From a virus: a stretch of DNA of 38,152 bases. The position numbers and the translations under genes were made by a program. The stretch lies in IMG/VR virus record IMGVR_UViG_3300028654_000037, positions 1 through 38,152 of that record. One strand, written 5' to 3'. Shown piece by piece: positions 22,832 through 29,392 of this stretch. The notes below the pieces were generated by a model. The model was not told the origin of the DNA and did no database searches. It saw nothing but the letters and a program-made list of their open reading frames with translations. Within the stretch, counting starts at the first letter, position 1. Each line of letters opens with the position of its first letter.

Positions 22832-22860
22832 AGTATATATCCAAAACGAAATTTTGTCGA
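22832..22860 (-). promoter_or_regulatory. Leftward sigma70-type promoter before prim-pol
   Basis: Minus strand: -35 TCGACA (22860-22855), 17-base spacer, -10 TATACT (22837-22832), in the only clear non-coding gap of this part of the block (22809-22877). The spacer shares CGTTTTGG with the promoter at 30110-30138. Drives prim-pol and the genes to its left. Confidence 0.65.
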
Positions 22861-22877
22861 GGGCGTTCATTTCGCGC

Positions 22878-23039
22878 TTATTCATTGCTATCCCCTATTG
22901 CTCCCAGCAGGTCGGCTATCTTCTCATCTAGACGATCTATCCACCAATGCCGTTTGCCCTCGTCTGGTTCGCCAAGCGTGGCAACGCGTTCCTCTTTCAA
23001 ATCTTCCAGCATAGCTAATTGCTTCTCTTGGAAGGTCAT
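22878..23039 (-). CDS. 53-residue charged protein, unknown
   Basis: ATG 23039 has two GGAG elements upstream and its start overlaps the previous stop. Product MTFQEKQLAMLEDLKEERVA... is acidic and helical with a Trp pair (KRHWWIDRLDEKIADLL). No family recognised. Last gene before the promoter gap. Confidence 0.58.
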   Translation of the reverse strand: MTFQEKQLAMLEDLKEERVATLGEPDEGKRHWWIDRLDEKIADLLGAIGDSNE

Positions 23040-23158
23040 ATGCTCCGCTCCTTCTTGTCGAAAACTTTTCGCTCTTCGACAAAACCACAAGGGCACTCTA
23101 AGTCAGATACTTCTACCATTGGAGGTGTTTCTACTTTTTCAGGATCAATGGCAGTCAT
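23036..23158 (-). CDS. 40-residue protein with one Cys pair
   Basis: ATG 23158 overlaps the upstream TGA (ATGA), and the TGA overlaps the next ATG. Product MTAIDPEKVETPPMVEVSDL then ECPCGFVEERK: one CxC pair in an acidic peptide. Fills the space between two genes precisely. Function unknown. Confidence 0.5.
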   Translation of the reverse strand: MTAIDPEKVETPPMVEVSDLECPCGFVEERKVFDKKERSI

Positions 23159-23406
23159 TTTCCCGCCGTCTTGCGCCAGGCTTCTCCCGATTCCCCTAGT
23201 TCACGTTCCATTTCATTCGGATAATCTCCCTTGCTACGAAAGAAATGAAAGTGCGTTTTGTCGGCACATAACTCTGCCGCTTCCAGGCGGGCGAGGAGAG
23301 CGTTGATATCAATGCCCTCGCGATTAAGATTTAAAAGGTCGTTTGTCTGACGCTCTTTCAACCGCTTCAAATCGTCGTCGGTGAATGTGCTCACTTGAGC
23401 CCGCAT
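23155..23406 (-). CDS. 83-residue helical protein, unknown
   Basis: Start ATG 23406 (a GTG at 23394, overlapping the upstream TGA as GTGA, is an alternative). Strongly helical: DDDLKRLKERQTNDLLNL, INALLARLEAAELCADKTHF. The LLARLEAAE stretch is common in small phage proteins. No catalytic motif. Confidence 0.6.
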   Translation of the reverse strand: MRAQVSTFTDDDLKRLKERQTNDLLNLNREGIDINALLARLEAAELCADKTHFHFFRSKGDYPNEMERELGESGEAWRKTAGK

Positions 23407-23564
23407 ATCTTAATGAGCTGTTCCTGTGCAGCCGCTTTCATCTTGTTAAGCTGGGATAAGGATTCAAGCTTGCGATTGATCTGACGCGCTGCCTTCCTGG
23501 CAAGCCGAATGCACGTCTTGAGCTGTTGAATTGCTTGCCGTTTAGCCGATAACGGTTTTTTCAT
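23391..23564 (-). CDS. 57-residue basic coiled-coil protein
   Basis: ATG 23564 has a strong SD (AAGGAG, 8 bases up) inside the end of the nuclease gene. Product MKKPLSAKRQAIQQLKTCIR... is very basic and heptad-like throughout (INRKLESLSQLNKMKAAAQE). Could bind DNA or RNA; no family recognised. Confidence 0.58.
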   Translation of the reverse strand: MKKPLSAKRQAIQQLKTCIRLARKAARQINRKLESLSQLNKMKAAAQEQLIKICGLK

Positions 23565-24189
23565 TTGATTCTCCTTGTGCTTTCATTTCATCGAACATAC
23601 TTCGCAATTCTAAGAATTTATTGAATACGCGCTTGCCGAGCTTGAACTCTTTCGTCGTCACCTTGAAATGCGGCTTGTCCTTGGAGATATGGACGATCAG
23701 CCCATCCTTGACCTTTGTGCTGTTCATCTCATTGTACGCTTCGGCATACGCCGACAATTGTAATGCCATATCGGGATAGATGCGGCTACCCGTCTTCCAA
23801 TCGATGAGCAGCCGCGTCTTGCCGATCTTGCCCACTGCGTCGAACGTGCCACTGTATACGTGCTTGCGGCTTATCACCTTCATCTCAGTATGATCTATCG
23901 TACCTTCAATGCTATTCGCCCACGCAATCCATGACTGCATCATGCCATTAACCCGCGTATAGCACGATGGATGTTCGTCTACATGAATCACATAGCCACT
24001 GGTATCAAGATACTGCTCTACGCAATCGTGAAACGCGGTGCCAATATATGCCGCCATCTCCATTTTCCGCGTAGCGAGAGAGCCCCATTTCTCCCGCCAC
24101 GCATCAAGCCATGGCGCGGGTTTGGCACCGATGATTGTTGATACGCTCGGATACCAAACGCCATCGATGAAGGACTCGACGTGAGGCAT
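23542..24189 (-). CDS. PD-(D/E)XK nuclease (Cas4/RecB-like)
   Basis: 215 residues. N-terminal YPSVSTIIG and His54 in GTAFHDCVEQYL, then EMKVISRKHVYSGTFDAVG (Glu102, Asp117), LLIDWKTG (Asp130, Lys132) and MALQLSAYAEAY: the ordered motifs of RecB/Cas4-type exonucleases. With the OB-fold-like gene two places upstream it forms a probable recombination or end-processing pair. No Cys cluster for an iron-sulfur centre is seen. Confidence 0.85.
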   Translation of the reverse strand: MPHVESFIDGVWYPSVSTIIGAKPAPWLDAWREKWGSLATRKMEMAAYIGTAFHDCVEQYLDTSGYVIHVDEHPSCYTRVNGMMQSWIAWANSIEGTIDHTEMKVISRKHVYSGTFDAVGKIGKTRLLIDWKTGSRIYPDMALQLSAYAEAYNEMNSTKVKDGLIVHISKDKPHFKVTTKEFKLGKRVFNKFLELRSMFDEMKAQGESNEKTVIG

Positions 24190-24347
24190 TAGCTTTTCAA
24201 CTTTCGCATCGCATCTGCGAGCGCAAAGAACTCTGCATCGTTATACATCATGGAAGCTCCAACCGCGCTACGTTGCATATTTCCAGCAATCATCCCCTCG
24301 CGCTCGCAGATGAGGGCCTGAAGTTCTATCTCGATTGCGTCGATCAT
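24189..24347 (-). CDS. 52-residue small protein, unknown
   Basis: ATG 24347 overlaps the upstream TGA (ATGA) and the TAA overlaps the nuclease ATG (TAATG). Product MIDAIEIELQALICEREGMI... is helical with an acidic start and basic end (ALADAMRKLKS). Tight fit between two genes supports it. Not recognised. Confidence 0.55.
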   Translation of the reverse strand: MIDAIEIELQALICEREGMIAGNMQRSAVGASMMYNDAEFFALADAMRKLKS

Positions 24348-24649
24348 TGCTTATTCACAAACGCGAGTCCGCGTTCCGCCGCCTGTTCGACGAGCTTCAG
24401 ATAGTCTTCCAATGTATTTCCGGTATTTAGCTGAAGCAATCCCACACTCTGCAAACACGCTTGGAATAGTCCTTGCCGCGAAATGCGTTGGTCTTTACTC
24501 GCCCAGTCCGCCTTGCTCATCGTCTCGCTCGCGGCAGCTTTCTTAACAGCCGCTTTAGCGACAGCGACTTGTGCCGTCTGCGCGGGTGTCGGCGCGTCCG
24601 TCTTAGGTGCCTCGACAACGGCAACCGTTCCCTTTTTAATAAGTGGCAT
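24344..24649 (-). CDS. 101-residue phage protein with Ala/Lys-rich lead
   Basis: ATG 24649 follows GGAGG. Residues 1-45 are Ala/Val/Lys/Thr-rich and disordered; residues 46-101 (SKADWASKDQRISRQGLFQA... DYLKLVEQAAERGLAFV) are a helical domain seen in other phages near ssDNA-binding or recombination genes. Role unknown. Confidence 0.62.
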   Translation of the reverse strand: MPLIKKGTVAVVEAPKTDAPTPAQTAQVAVAKAAVKKAAASETMSKADWASKDQRISRQGLFQACLQSVGLLQLNTGNTLEDYLKLVEQAAERGLAFVNKQ

Positions 24650-24650
24650 A

Positions 24651-25016
24651 TTAGCCCTCCAATTCGACTGAGTACGTGTGTGCTGGCTGTCCCTTCCCTA
24701 CTTTCTTCTTACCCGTATGGATGATCGTCACCGTGCTACCGATGGGCACCTGGATAAGTTGCCGCTCAAGCCGCGTAGTGGCGAACAAGTCCACAGTCGC
24801 GCCTTCTTCCGGCGATACGTTCTGTCCTTTGCCCAGACTGAATTCGCACGAAGCATCCAGCACCGTAAGCGAATACACGGGCTTCTTGCCGTACATCGTC
24901 TCCACTTCGCGGCGACCTGTAAGCACACCCTTCAGCATCTTGCCGTCCTCTTTCATAAGCGCGGTAGGGGCGAAGTTTCCACCGCCACCGTTTGTATCAG
25001 GAATCATCTTTCCCAT
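24651..25016 (-). CDS. OB-fold-like, possible ssDNA-binding protein
   Basis: 121 residues from ATG 25016 (AAGGAG 8 bases upstream; ATG 25022 is too close). After a Gly-rich lead, alternating strands KGVLTGRREVET, KPVYSLTVLDASCEF, ATVDLFATTRLERQLI, STVTIIHTGKK, HTYSVELEG suggest a five-strand OB barrel. There is no acidic C-terminal tip like bacterial SSB. Next to the PD-(D/E)XK nuclease region, so an ssDNA-binding or recombination role is likely but inferred from secondary-structure reading only. Confidence 0.5.
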   Translation of the reverse strand: MGKMIPDTNGGGGNFAPTALMKEDGKMLKGVLTGRREVETMYGKKPVYSLTVLDASCEFSLGKGQNVSPEEGATVDLFATTRLERQLIQVPIGSTVTIIHTGKKKVGKGQPAHTYSVELEG

Positions 25017-25028
25017 TTTCATTTCTCC

Positions 25029-25574
25029 TTATAGCCGTACGCTTAAGAATATAGCGGGTTCCGGCTTGCTAATTCCCGCGATGGTCAACGGGTTGATGCC
25101 AATATTCAGCGACGTATTGCTCCAAAAATTCCAGCCGATAGATAGCATCGGCTGAAACGCGGGCTTACGATTGTCCGCCGTCCATCCGAACGATGCGCCC
25201 GCGTCGAACTGACGGAAGTAGAACAGGTGACAGCCGACATAGGCGCGTCCTGTATCACTGTAGCCGACGCCCAAGAATGGCCGCAACTCAGTGCCCCACG
25301 CATGCGCATCCACTTTCACTGTGCCATCTTTGCGTATTTCTACAGCCCCGTCACGGCTGTACTGCCGCGTAGTGCCTTTATCCGTCGTCACCGTCACCGT
25401 ATGTCTGTTCACGTCGAATGATACAAGCTCTTTATCATTCGCTGGTAGCGTGACATGCGGCGGCATGAGCACGTCGCGTATGTGCGCTTTTAAGTAAAAA
25501 TAGCCCCCAAGCAAAAGGGCAACTACCGCGCCGATGACGGCGAGTGTGTGCTTGAAATGGTCTGATAGTATCAT
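25029..25574 (-). CDS. Membrane-anchored protein with barrel-like C-terminal half
   Basis: 181 residues, AGGAGG SD. Residues 8-28 (HTLAVIGAVVALLLGGYFYL) are one membrane span. A polar segment (about 35-95) follows. The last 90 residues alternate hydrophobic and polar residues in strands (FLGVGYSDTGRAYVGCHLFY, MLSIGWNFWSNTSLNIGI, AIFLSVRL), like an outer-membrane strand set. Such a mix is unusual; it may span the periplasm or only resemble a barrel. Envelope role such as superinfection exclusion is inference. Confidence 0.58.
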   Translation of the reverse strand: MILSDHFKHTLAVIGAVVALLLGGYFYLKAHIRDVLMPPHVTLPANDKELVSFDVNRHTVTVTTDKGTTRQYSRDGAVEIRKDGTVKVDAHAWGTELRPFLGVGYSDTGRAYVGCHLFYFRQFDAGASFGWTADNRKPAFQPMLSIGWNFWSNTSLNIGINPLTIAGISKPEPAIFLSVRL

Positions 25575-25699
25575 TGCATCCTCCTAACTAAGACGAAGAA
25601 AACCGAAGCCACCGCCGCGTAAGCATAGCACCATGGCTCTTTAGCCACCCAGGCCGCCGAAGTCAATGCACCAGCCAACATAGCGAGAGCGGTAATCAC
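25571..25699 (-). CDS. 42-residue two-span membrane protein (GTG start)
   Basis: GTG 25699 overlaps the upstream TGA (GTGA); its TGA overlaps the next ATG (ATGA). Product: (M)ITALAMLAGALTSAAWVA, a short polar turn (KEPWC), YAYAAVASVFFVLVRRMQ: two spans with a basic end. Holin-like in size and topology but far from recognised lysis genes. Confidence 0.52.
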   Translation of the reverse strand: MITALAMLAGALTSAAWVAKEPWCYAYAAVASVFFVLVRRMQ

Positions 25700-25911
25700 G
25701 ATTTGGGTGTCCCCTTATTCGAGTAAGCAAAACTCGCAATAGCAAAACTATAGAACGTTGCTTCACTTGCCGTGAGAGCAGGAAACTTTGCAAACGCCGA
25801 CAATGCCACGCGCATGATGAACACGCTCGACATAATACTCATAATCACATCGCCGCGAACGTCAATCAAATCCTGAATGTAATTCCATAAGGCTTTTAGT
25901 TTGCCACCCAT
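25696..25911 (-). CDS. 71-residue membrane protein, holin-like
   Basis: ATG 25911. An amphipathic lead (MGGKLKALWNYIQDLIDV) precedes hydrophobic spans VIMSIMSSVFIMRVALSA and ALTASEATFYSFAIASFAYS. Size and two-span topology resemble small phage holins. Coupled to the 42-residue two-span gene downstream, so the two may work as a pair. No direct evidence for lysis. Confidence 0.52.
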   Translation of the reverse strand: MGGKLKALWNYIQDLIDVRGDVIMSIMSSVFIMRVALSAFAKFPALTASEATFYSFAIASFAYSNKGTPKS

Positions 25912-25912
25912 A

Positions 25913-26308
25913 TCACACCCTCCCGCGAGCTATCGCCGCTTGACAATACACTGTAAGAAACTTTACCGCCCGATTTACATACACTTGTACACTACCCTTG
26001 GAAATGCCCAACACTTCTGCTGCTTCGGCGAGCGATTTCTCTTCCCGCATAATAAGAAGATAGCATTCTTTCTGCCGTCCCTGCAAGTGATCTATGGCTT
26101 CTCCCATGAGAAGTTGTGGTGTGGAAGGTGCAGCGATTTCCGTTTCGGGCAACACGTCAGGGTTAGCCTGCGGATGTTCGCGCGCTGTGCCATCATGCCC
26201 TTCACCATGCCGCGCTACATCGTCCCAATAAGAACTCTGCTCCGTGTGTGATGAGTCCTTACGGCTTTGGATCACGCGTGTCTTTTGAATCTTCACATGC
26301 TTAGACAT
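25913..26308 (-). CDS. Sigma-region-4-like HTH regulator
   Basis: 131 residues from ATG 26308 (GAGG upstream, TAATG overlap). The N-terminal 60 residues are polar and disordered. The C-terminal third (LQGRQKECYLLIMREEKSLA, EAAEVLGISKGSVQVYVNRA, VKFL) is a helix-turn-helix with the 'AEVLGIS...SVQ.YV.RA' pattern of sigma70 region 4 or ArpU-type regulators. No region 2, so not a full sigma factor. It may bias host polymerase toward certain phage promoters. Confidence 0.68.
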   Translation of the reverse strand: MSKHVKIQKTRVIQSRKDSSHTEQSSYWDDVARHGEGHDGTAREHPQANPDVLPETEIAAPSTPQLLMGEAIDHLQGRQKECYLLIMREEKSLAEAAEVLGISKGSVQVYVNRAVKFLTVYCQAAIARGRV

Positions 26309-26460
26309 TAGCAGCCCTCGTCTTCTGGTAAGTCTTCGGCGCATCCTTCACACAATCCATTCACTTGATTAACGATGAGGCCGTCAAACATGCGACCGCA
26401 GCCATTGCCTTTTCCATCGTCGCACAAGAACGCTTCATCGGTGATTGATAGATTAATCAT
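26308..26460 (-). CDS. 50-residue Cys-rich mini-protein
   Basis: ATG 26460 has AGGGG upstream; TAA overlaps the next ATG. Contains FLCDDGKGNGCGRMFDG and LCEGCAEDLPEDEGC, i.e. a CX7C pair and a CxxC pair, with an acidic end. Likely zinc-binding. Not recognised. Confidence 0.55.
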   Translation of the reverse strand: MINLSITDEAFLCDDGKGNGCGRMFDGLIVNQVNGLCEGCAEDLPEDEGC

Positions 26461-26462
26461 TG

Positions 26463-26534
26463 TTATCCCCTATGGTTACCTAAACATGTCATACGTAAGA
26501 CGACCCAAAAGGCCCATGCACAATTCGATGCCAT
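26463..26534 (-). CDS. 23-residue frame, weakly supported
   Basis: ATG 26534 overlaps the upstream TAA (TAATG) and the frame ends 2 bases before the next ATG. Product MASNCAWAFWVVLRMTCLGN plus HRG. Only the overlap geometry supports it; composition gives no hint of function. Confidence 0.25.
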   Translation of the reverse strand: MASNCAWAFWVVLRMTCLGNHRG

Positions 26535-26689
26535 TACTCAACCTCTATCGATTTCCGTTCTAGCCGGGCGGCTTTCTTGCGGACCTTCGCCATCTTCTTA
26601 TTAGCGAGGAAAATATCCCGGCGCGAACCCTTGCGCGTCTTGCGATTCGGCGTAGTCTTCACTGTGAGGTACGATTTATATGTACTCAT
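26534..26689 (-). CDS. 51-residue very basic protein
   Basis: ATG 26689 with a strong SD (AAGGAG, 6 bases up). Product MSTYKSYLTVKTTPNRKTRK then GSRRDIFLANKKMAKVRKKA: about one third Lys/Arg. Likely nucleic-acid binding. No family recognised. Confidence 0.58.
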   Translation of the reverse strand: MSTYKSYLTVKTTPNRKTRKGSRRDIFLANKKMAKVRKKAARLERKSIEVE

Positions 26690-26698
26690 TTTATCTCC

Positions 26699-27091
26699 TT
26701 ATGGTATAAGTATAGTCGGAGATACATAATCCGACTTCTTGGCGATTTCTGTTTTGGGCGATTGTATTAGCCATACTTTTCTATGCTTCACTCCGAATTT
26801 TACCTCTTGATCCCGCGTATAGACAAACACATCAATAGAATTGCGTATGCGCTTGTGCATAGTATCAAACACGGTACGATAGCCGACACCATCAATATAT
26901 AAAACATCATAATACTTAATCTTCCCGCTAACCAATAAATCTTGTGACACGGCGCAGCCAAGTTGATTGACATTTTCATCTATAGATGTGTGGCATGAGT
27001 CCCGATTTTTGCATGCCACCTTCGTCTGCGCCGGGATTGCACGATAGGATGTGATTGTCATCGTACTTAATAGTATTGCTTCGATTAACAT
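26699..27091 (-). CDS. Secreted 3D-domain protein
   Basis: 130 residues, strong SD (AAGGAGG). A short hydrophobic export signal (LIEAILLSTMTITSYRAIPA) is followed by a 3D domain: CAVSQDLLVSGKIKYYDVLY, IDGVGYRTVFDTM, NSIDVFVYTR..VKFG, with the Asp residues that name the domain. 3D domains have a double-psi beta-barrel fold and occur in peptidoglycan lytic transglycosylases. Candidate cell-wall enzyme, notable because no classical endolysin is seen in the window. Confidence 0.7.
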   Translation of the reverse strand: MLIEAILLSTMTITSYRAIPAQTKVACKNRDSCHTSIDENVNQLGCAVSQDLLVSGKIKYYDVLYIDGVGYRTVFDTMHKRIRNSIDVFVYTRDQEVKFGVKHRKVWLIQSPKTEIAKKSDYVSPTILIP

Positions 27092-27106
27092 ATGGCCCTC
27101 CTTGGG

Positions 27107-27295
27107 TCATACTCTTTCCTCGATTCGGCAGAACGGGCACCACCGGGCTGTAACCTTCGCCATTTTCGGAAGATGTACCACCACGGTAGGAAACGCCCAG
27201 CAGTTATGACACCGTTGTGGATACCAGGAATTGCCTTGCATTCCCGTAATCCATTCCGTACCTTCCGGCACTCTATGACCTTTCTCCCAGTTCAT
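27107..27295 (-). CDS. 62-residue zinc-finger-like protein
   Basis: ATG 27295 has GGTGG upstream and overlaps the previous stop (ATGA). RCHNCWAFPTVVVHLPKMAK and WCPFCRIEERV give two CxxC pairs about 24 residues apart, a zinc-ribbon layout. Role unknown. Confidence 0.62.
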   Translation of the reverse strand: MNWEKGHRVPEGTEWITGMQGNSWYPQRCHNCWAFPTVVVHLPKMAKVTARWCPFCRIEERV

Positions 27296-27441
27296 CGTTT
27301 CCACCGATAGCACCGCTGTACCGTAAAACCGAATCGCCTAGAGAATTCGTATCCGTCCCATGAGCACCATGCCTTAAAGTCCACGCATTGCCACGGCCAG
27401 TCAAAGTCTAACACTAGATAGGACTTGCGCTCTCTATTCAT
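27292..27441 (-). CDS. 49-residue protein, unknown
   Basis: ATG 27441 overlaps the end of the DnaJ-like mini-gene (ATGAATAG). Product MNRERKSYLVLDFDWPWQCV... rich in Trp, Phe and Arg (WCSWDGYEFSRRFGFTVQRC). No recognised motif. Start chosen because longer versions run inside the upstream gene. Confidence 0.5.
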   Translation of the reverse strand: MNRERKSYLVLDFDWPWQCVDFKAWCSWDGYEFSRRFGFTVQRCYRWKR

Positions 27442-27568
27442 CGACTTCGCCATATCCGTCGCATTCTTTACAATTCTCAATCACGCCGTCCTCACAATCC
27501 CCCACATCGTACCACCCCATCCCCTTACAGCTAGGACATGAAGATTTCCCCGTATCGAATTCATTCAT
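27434..27568 (-). CDS. 44-residue DnaJ-type zinc-finger mini-protein
   Basis: ATG 27568. Contains CPSCKGMGW and, 19 residues after the first Cys, CKECDGYGE: two CxxCxGxG repeats as in the DnaJ zinc centre. GGGGGG lies upstream. Mini-proteins of this type may act as zinc or redox chaperones, or bind nucleic acids. Confidence 0.62.
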   Translation of the reverse strand: MNEFDTGKSSCPSCKGMGWYDVGDCEDGVIENCKECDGYGEVDE

Positions 27569-27569
27569 A

Positions 27570-27695
27570 TCAGCCCCCCGAATTGTGAAATTCTATGATC
27601 GTCTCACCGCAATCCAAACAAACGTATTCAGTTTCGTGTTCTCTAAAATTCCAGGCATCAAGCCTATGATCCCCCATTGAGCAAGTTAACAGCAT
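27570..27695 (-). CDS. 41-residue Cys/His mini-protein
   Basis: ATG 27695, G-rich SD about 8 bases upstream, one base after the previous stop. Product has CSMGDHRLDAWNF and VCLDCGETIIEFH, possible metal ligands C..H..CxxC..H. Not recognised. Confidence 0.55.
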   Translation of the reverse strand: MLLTCSMGDHRLDAWNFREHETEYVCLDCGETIIEFHNSGG

Positions 27696-27696
27696 G

Positions 27697-28476
27697 TTAT
27701 TTACCCCCCCGGCGATTTTCGTTTTTCATATCGGCCACAAGCCGCCGTAATTCGTCAATCTGTGTCTCTTCATAGCTTTTGCCTAGCTTGAGCATGACCT
27801 TTACGCCTATCGCATAATTTCGCCCGTTGGTAGCATCATAGGCGTCATAGGCGATAGCAGAGACATGCCGGGAATCGAAGAATCGGATATCGGCCTCGGG
27901 CATGACCTTTAGTCGCTCTAGATTGTTCACCCTATCCCCTAGCGCGCCTACGTTCCTATTCGTGGCGTCTATCTGGGCCTGTAGCGCATTATCTCCTGCT
28001 ATGCGGCCCTGAGTCTCATTATCTAGCCCCGCGTTCAATCCTGCTATGCTAGCGGCCTGCCCTTGGTCTGATAACCGATTGTATTCGGACGTTAGGACGT
28101 AAACGTCCTGGGCCTTAGTCGGGTCACCGTCTAGCCCCATGAATGTAAGTTTTGTTAGTGGTACATCCGTCGGCAACGGCTGATTGTATACTGAACTATA
28201 ACCATACCCAGTCTGAGAATTAGGGTTATAGTCATAAGCTTTCGTATATCCGGCGATAGCAAGTTGATTCTTCACCGCGTTTTCTTCGACGTAATCATTT
28301 GCGCCTAGGCTTTGCGTAGGCGTTTGAAACGTGCTAATGCCGTACCTATCGCTCAGCGAATTGAGGATCAACTGGCTATCATGCTGCCCATATGTATCTG
28401 TGCCGAAATTCCACCCGGCGGACGGCGGTTCCGCAAAGACAACGGCAGGTAATAGTACTAGCAATAGTTTTTTCAT
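27697..28476 (-). CDS. Exported YadA-like outer-membrane protein
   Basis: 259 residues with a textbook signal peptide (MKKLLLVLLPAVVFA, cleavage before EPP). The middle is Asn/Gln/Gly/Tyr-rich. A short coiled coil follows (ALQAQIDATNRNVGALGDRV, NNLERL), then a strand-rich segment ending in YAIGVKVMLKLGKSYEE and a charged helix (DELRRLVADMKNENRR). Coiled coil plus terminal strands recall trimeric autotransporter anchors. Points to a Gram-negative host and an envelope role such as surface change after infection; function inferred. Confidence 0.65.
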   Translation of the reverse strand: MKKLLLVLLPAVVFAEPPSAGWNFGTDTYGQHDSQLILNSLSDRYGISTFQTPTQSLGANDYVEENAVKNQLAIAGYTKAYDYNPNSQTGYGYSSVYNQPLPTDVPLTKLTFMGLDGDPTKAQDVYVLTSEYNRLSDQGQAASIAGLNAGLDNETQGRIAGDNALQAQIDATNRNVGALGDRVNNLERLKVMPEADIRFFDSRHVSAIAYDAYDATNGRNYAIGVKVMLKLGKSYEETQIDELRRLVADMKNENRRGGK

Positions 28477-28477
28477 A

Positions 28478-28930
28478 TTATTTACCCCCTATCAGCTTCA
28501 GGCCATAGGCTACTATCTTATTTTTCATTGCGGCAGTGGCAGCGTAGGCGGCAGCGTTGGCGGCAGCAGTGGCGGCGTAGGCGGCAGCGTTGGCGGCAGC
28601 AGTGGCGGCAGCGTTGGCGGCATCCCGACTTTCATCGGTAGGCCGTTCCGCAAAACGCACCGCTGCCTCAATAGCCGCGCGTGGCCGTAAGTCACCGGGA
28701 TATGCCTTTTCGTAAATAGACAACACTTGGTTAGCTGCGAACGCAGCGTAGGTTACCTTCTGAGTGTGTGACATAAACCGCACAAGTACCCAATACACCC
28801 AGTCGTAATGATCCTCTTTGATGAGTTTCATTACGACGGTATCCAACTTAGAGGCGCGCTGATTTAAAAACCATTTCGTTCCGCCTTCACAAGCTCTTCG
28901 CTCTTGCAGCCACCGTTTTGTAATTTTCAT
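28478..28930 (-). CDS. Ala-repeat phage protein, Imm5-like
   Basis: 150 residues. Begins KRWLQERRACEGGTKWFLNQ; middle DHYDWVYWVLVRFMSHTQKV, AAFAANQVLSIYEKAYPGDL, RPRAAIEAAV. This resembles small phage proteins sometimes labelled putative immunity proteins. The C-terminal 35 residues are an Ala-rich repeat (AATAAANAAAY) encoded by a 33-bp tandem repeat. Family link is weak, true role unknown. Confidence 0.58.
   Translation of the reverse strand: MKITKRWLQERRACEGGTKWFLNQRASKLDTVVMKLIKEDHYDWVYWVLVRFMSHTQKVTYAAFAANQVLSIYEKAYPGDLRPRAAIEAAVRFAERPTDESRDAANAAATAAANAAAYAATAAANAAAYAATAAMKNKIVAYGLKLIGGK
28533..28622. repeat. 33-bp tandem repeat inside the Ala-rich gene
   Basis: Two units of 33 bp (28533-28565 and 28566-28598) differing by one base, and a third shortened unit (28599-28622). 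Each unit encodes 11 residues of the pattern ATAAANAAAYA on the minus strand. In frame, so repeat number can change without breaking the gene. Confidence 0.85.
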
Positions 28931-28931
28931 G

Positions 28932-29069
28932 TTATTTATTCCTTTTCGTTATAGCGTCTAGTTTAATTTCGAGCGCGTCATAGCACTTATTACAAAGAAT
29001 TTCCGAAAATGTAACGCCTTCCATTCCATCAGCCCATTCACAACGTATACCGCGTTCATAGCATCGCAT
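28932..29069 (-). CDS. 45-residue zinc-binding mini-protein
   Basis: ATG 29069 overlaps the upstream TAA. MRCYERGIRCEWADG and ILCNKCYDALEI hold a Cys pair seven residues apart and a CxxC. The frame fills the gap between its neighbours. Not recognised. Confidence 0.55.
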   Translation of the reverse strand: MRCYERGIRCEWADGMEGVTFSEILCNKCYDALEIKLDAITKRNK

Positions 29070-29317
29070 TAGATTATTGCCCCCTGTTTTTGGCGCGCTT
29101 CCCATTTCGCTATCACTTCGGATTTGCGCGCTTCGGATAACGGCTCTTTGACGCCTAGCAAATTACGCTTTGTGATTCCCGGCATTGTGTACTGTATACC
29201 GATACAGCCGATAGTCACCACATGTGTATGATACTCAGACCATTTAGCGAAAACCCTTTCACACTTCGCGCAGCGGTTATCAATGCGGGCCACATTCAGC
29301 ATTTGGCTATATGACAT
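29069..29317 (-). CDS. 82-residue zinc-finger-like protein
   Basis: ATG 29317, AGGGG 8 bases up, TAATG overlap. RCAKCERVFAKWSEYHTHVV then GC: a C2H2-like arrangement (CxxC...HxH). The C-terminal half is charged and helical (LSEARKSEVIAKWEARQKQG). Unknown role. Confidence 0.6.
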   Translation of the reverse strand: MSYSQMLNVARIDNRCAKCERVFAKWSEYHTHVVTIGCIGIQYTMPGITKRNLLGVKEPLSEARKSEVIAKWEARQKQGAII

Positions 29318-29391
29318 TAGATTATCCCCTTTTCTTTCGCCGAGTCTGTCAATTCATCGAATGTATAAACCTTAGTCTCTTTGATTCGCAT
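29317..29391 (-). CDS. 24-residue remnant-like peptide (KVYxFDEL motif)
   Basis: ATG 29391, TAA overlapping the next ATG. Product MRIKETKVYTFDELTDSAKE plus KGII. This matches only the N-terminal motif (KVYxFDELSxxAKEKA) of a larger phage family of about 150-200 residues. It may be a truncated remnant kept for translational coupling. Confidence 0.42.
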   Translation of the reverse strand: MRIKETKVYTFDELTDSAKEKGII

Positions 29392-29392
29392 A

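Noticed and set aside
28533-28622. Repeat array as CRISPR
   Set aside because: Direct 33-bp tandem units without spacers, inside a coding frame.
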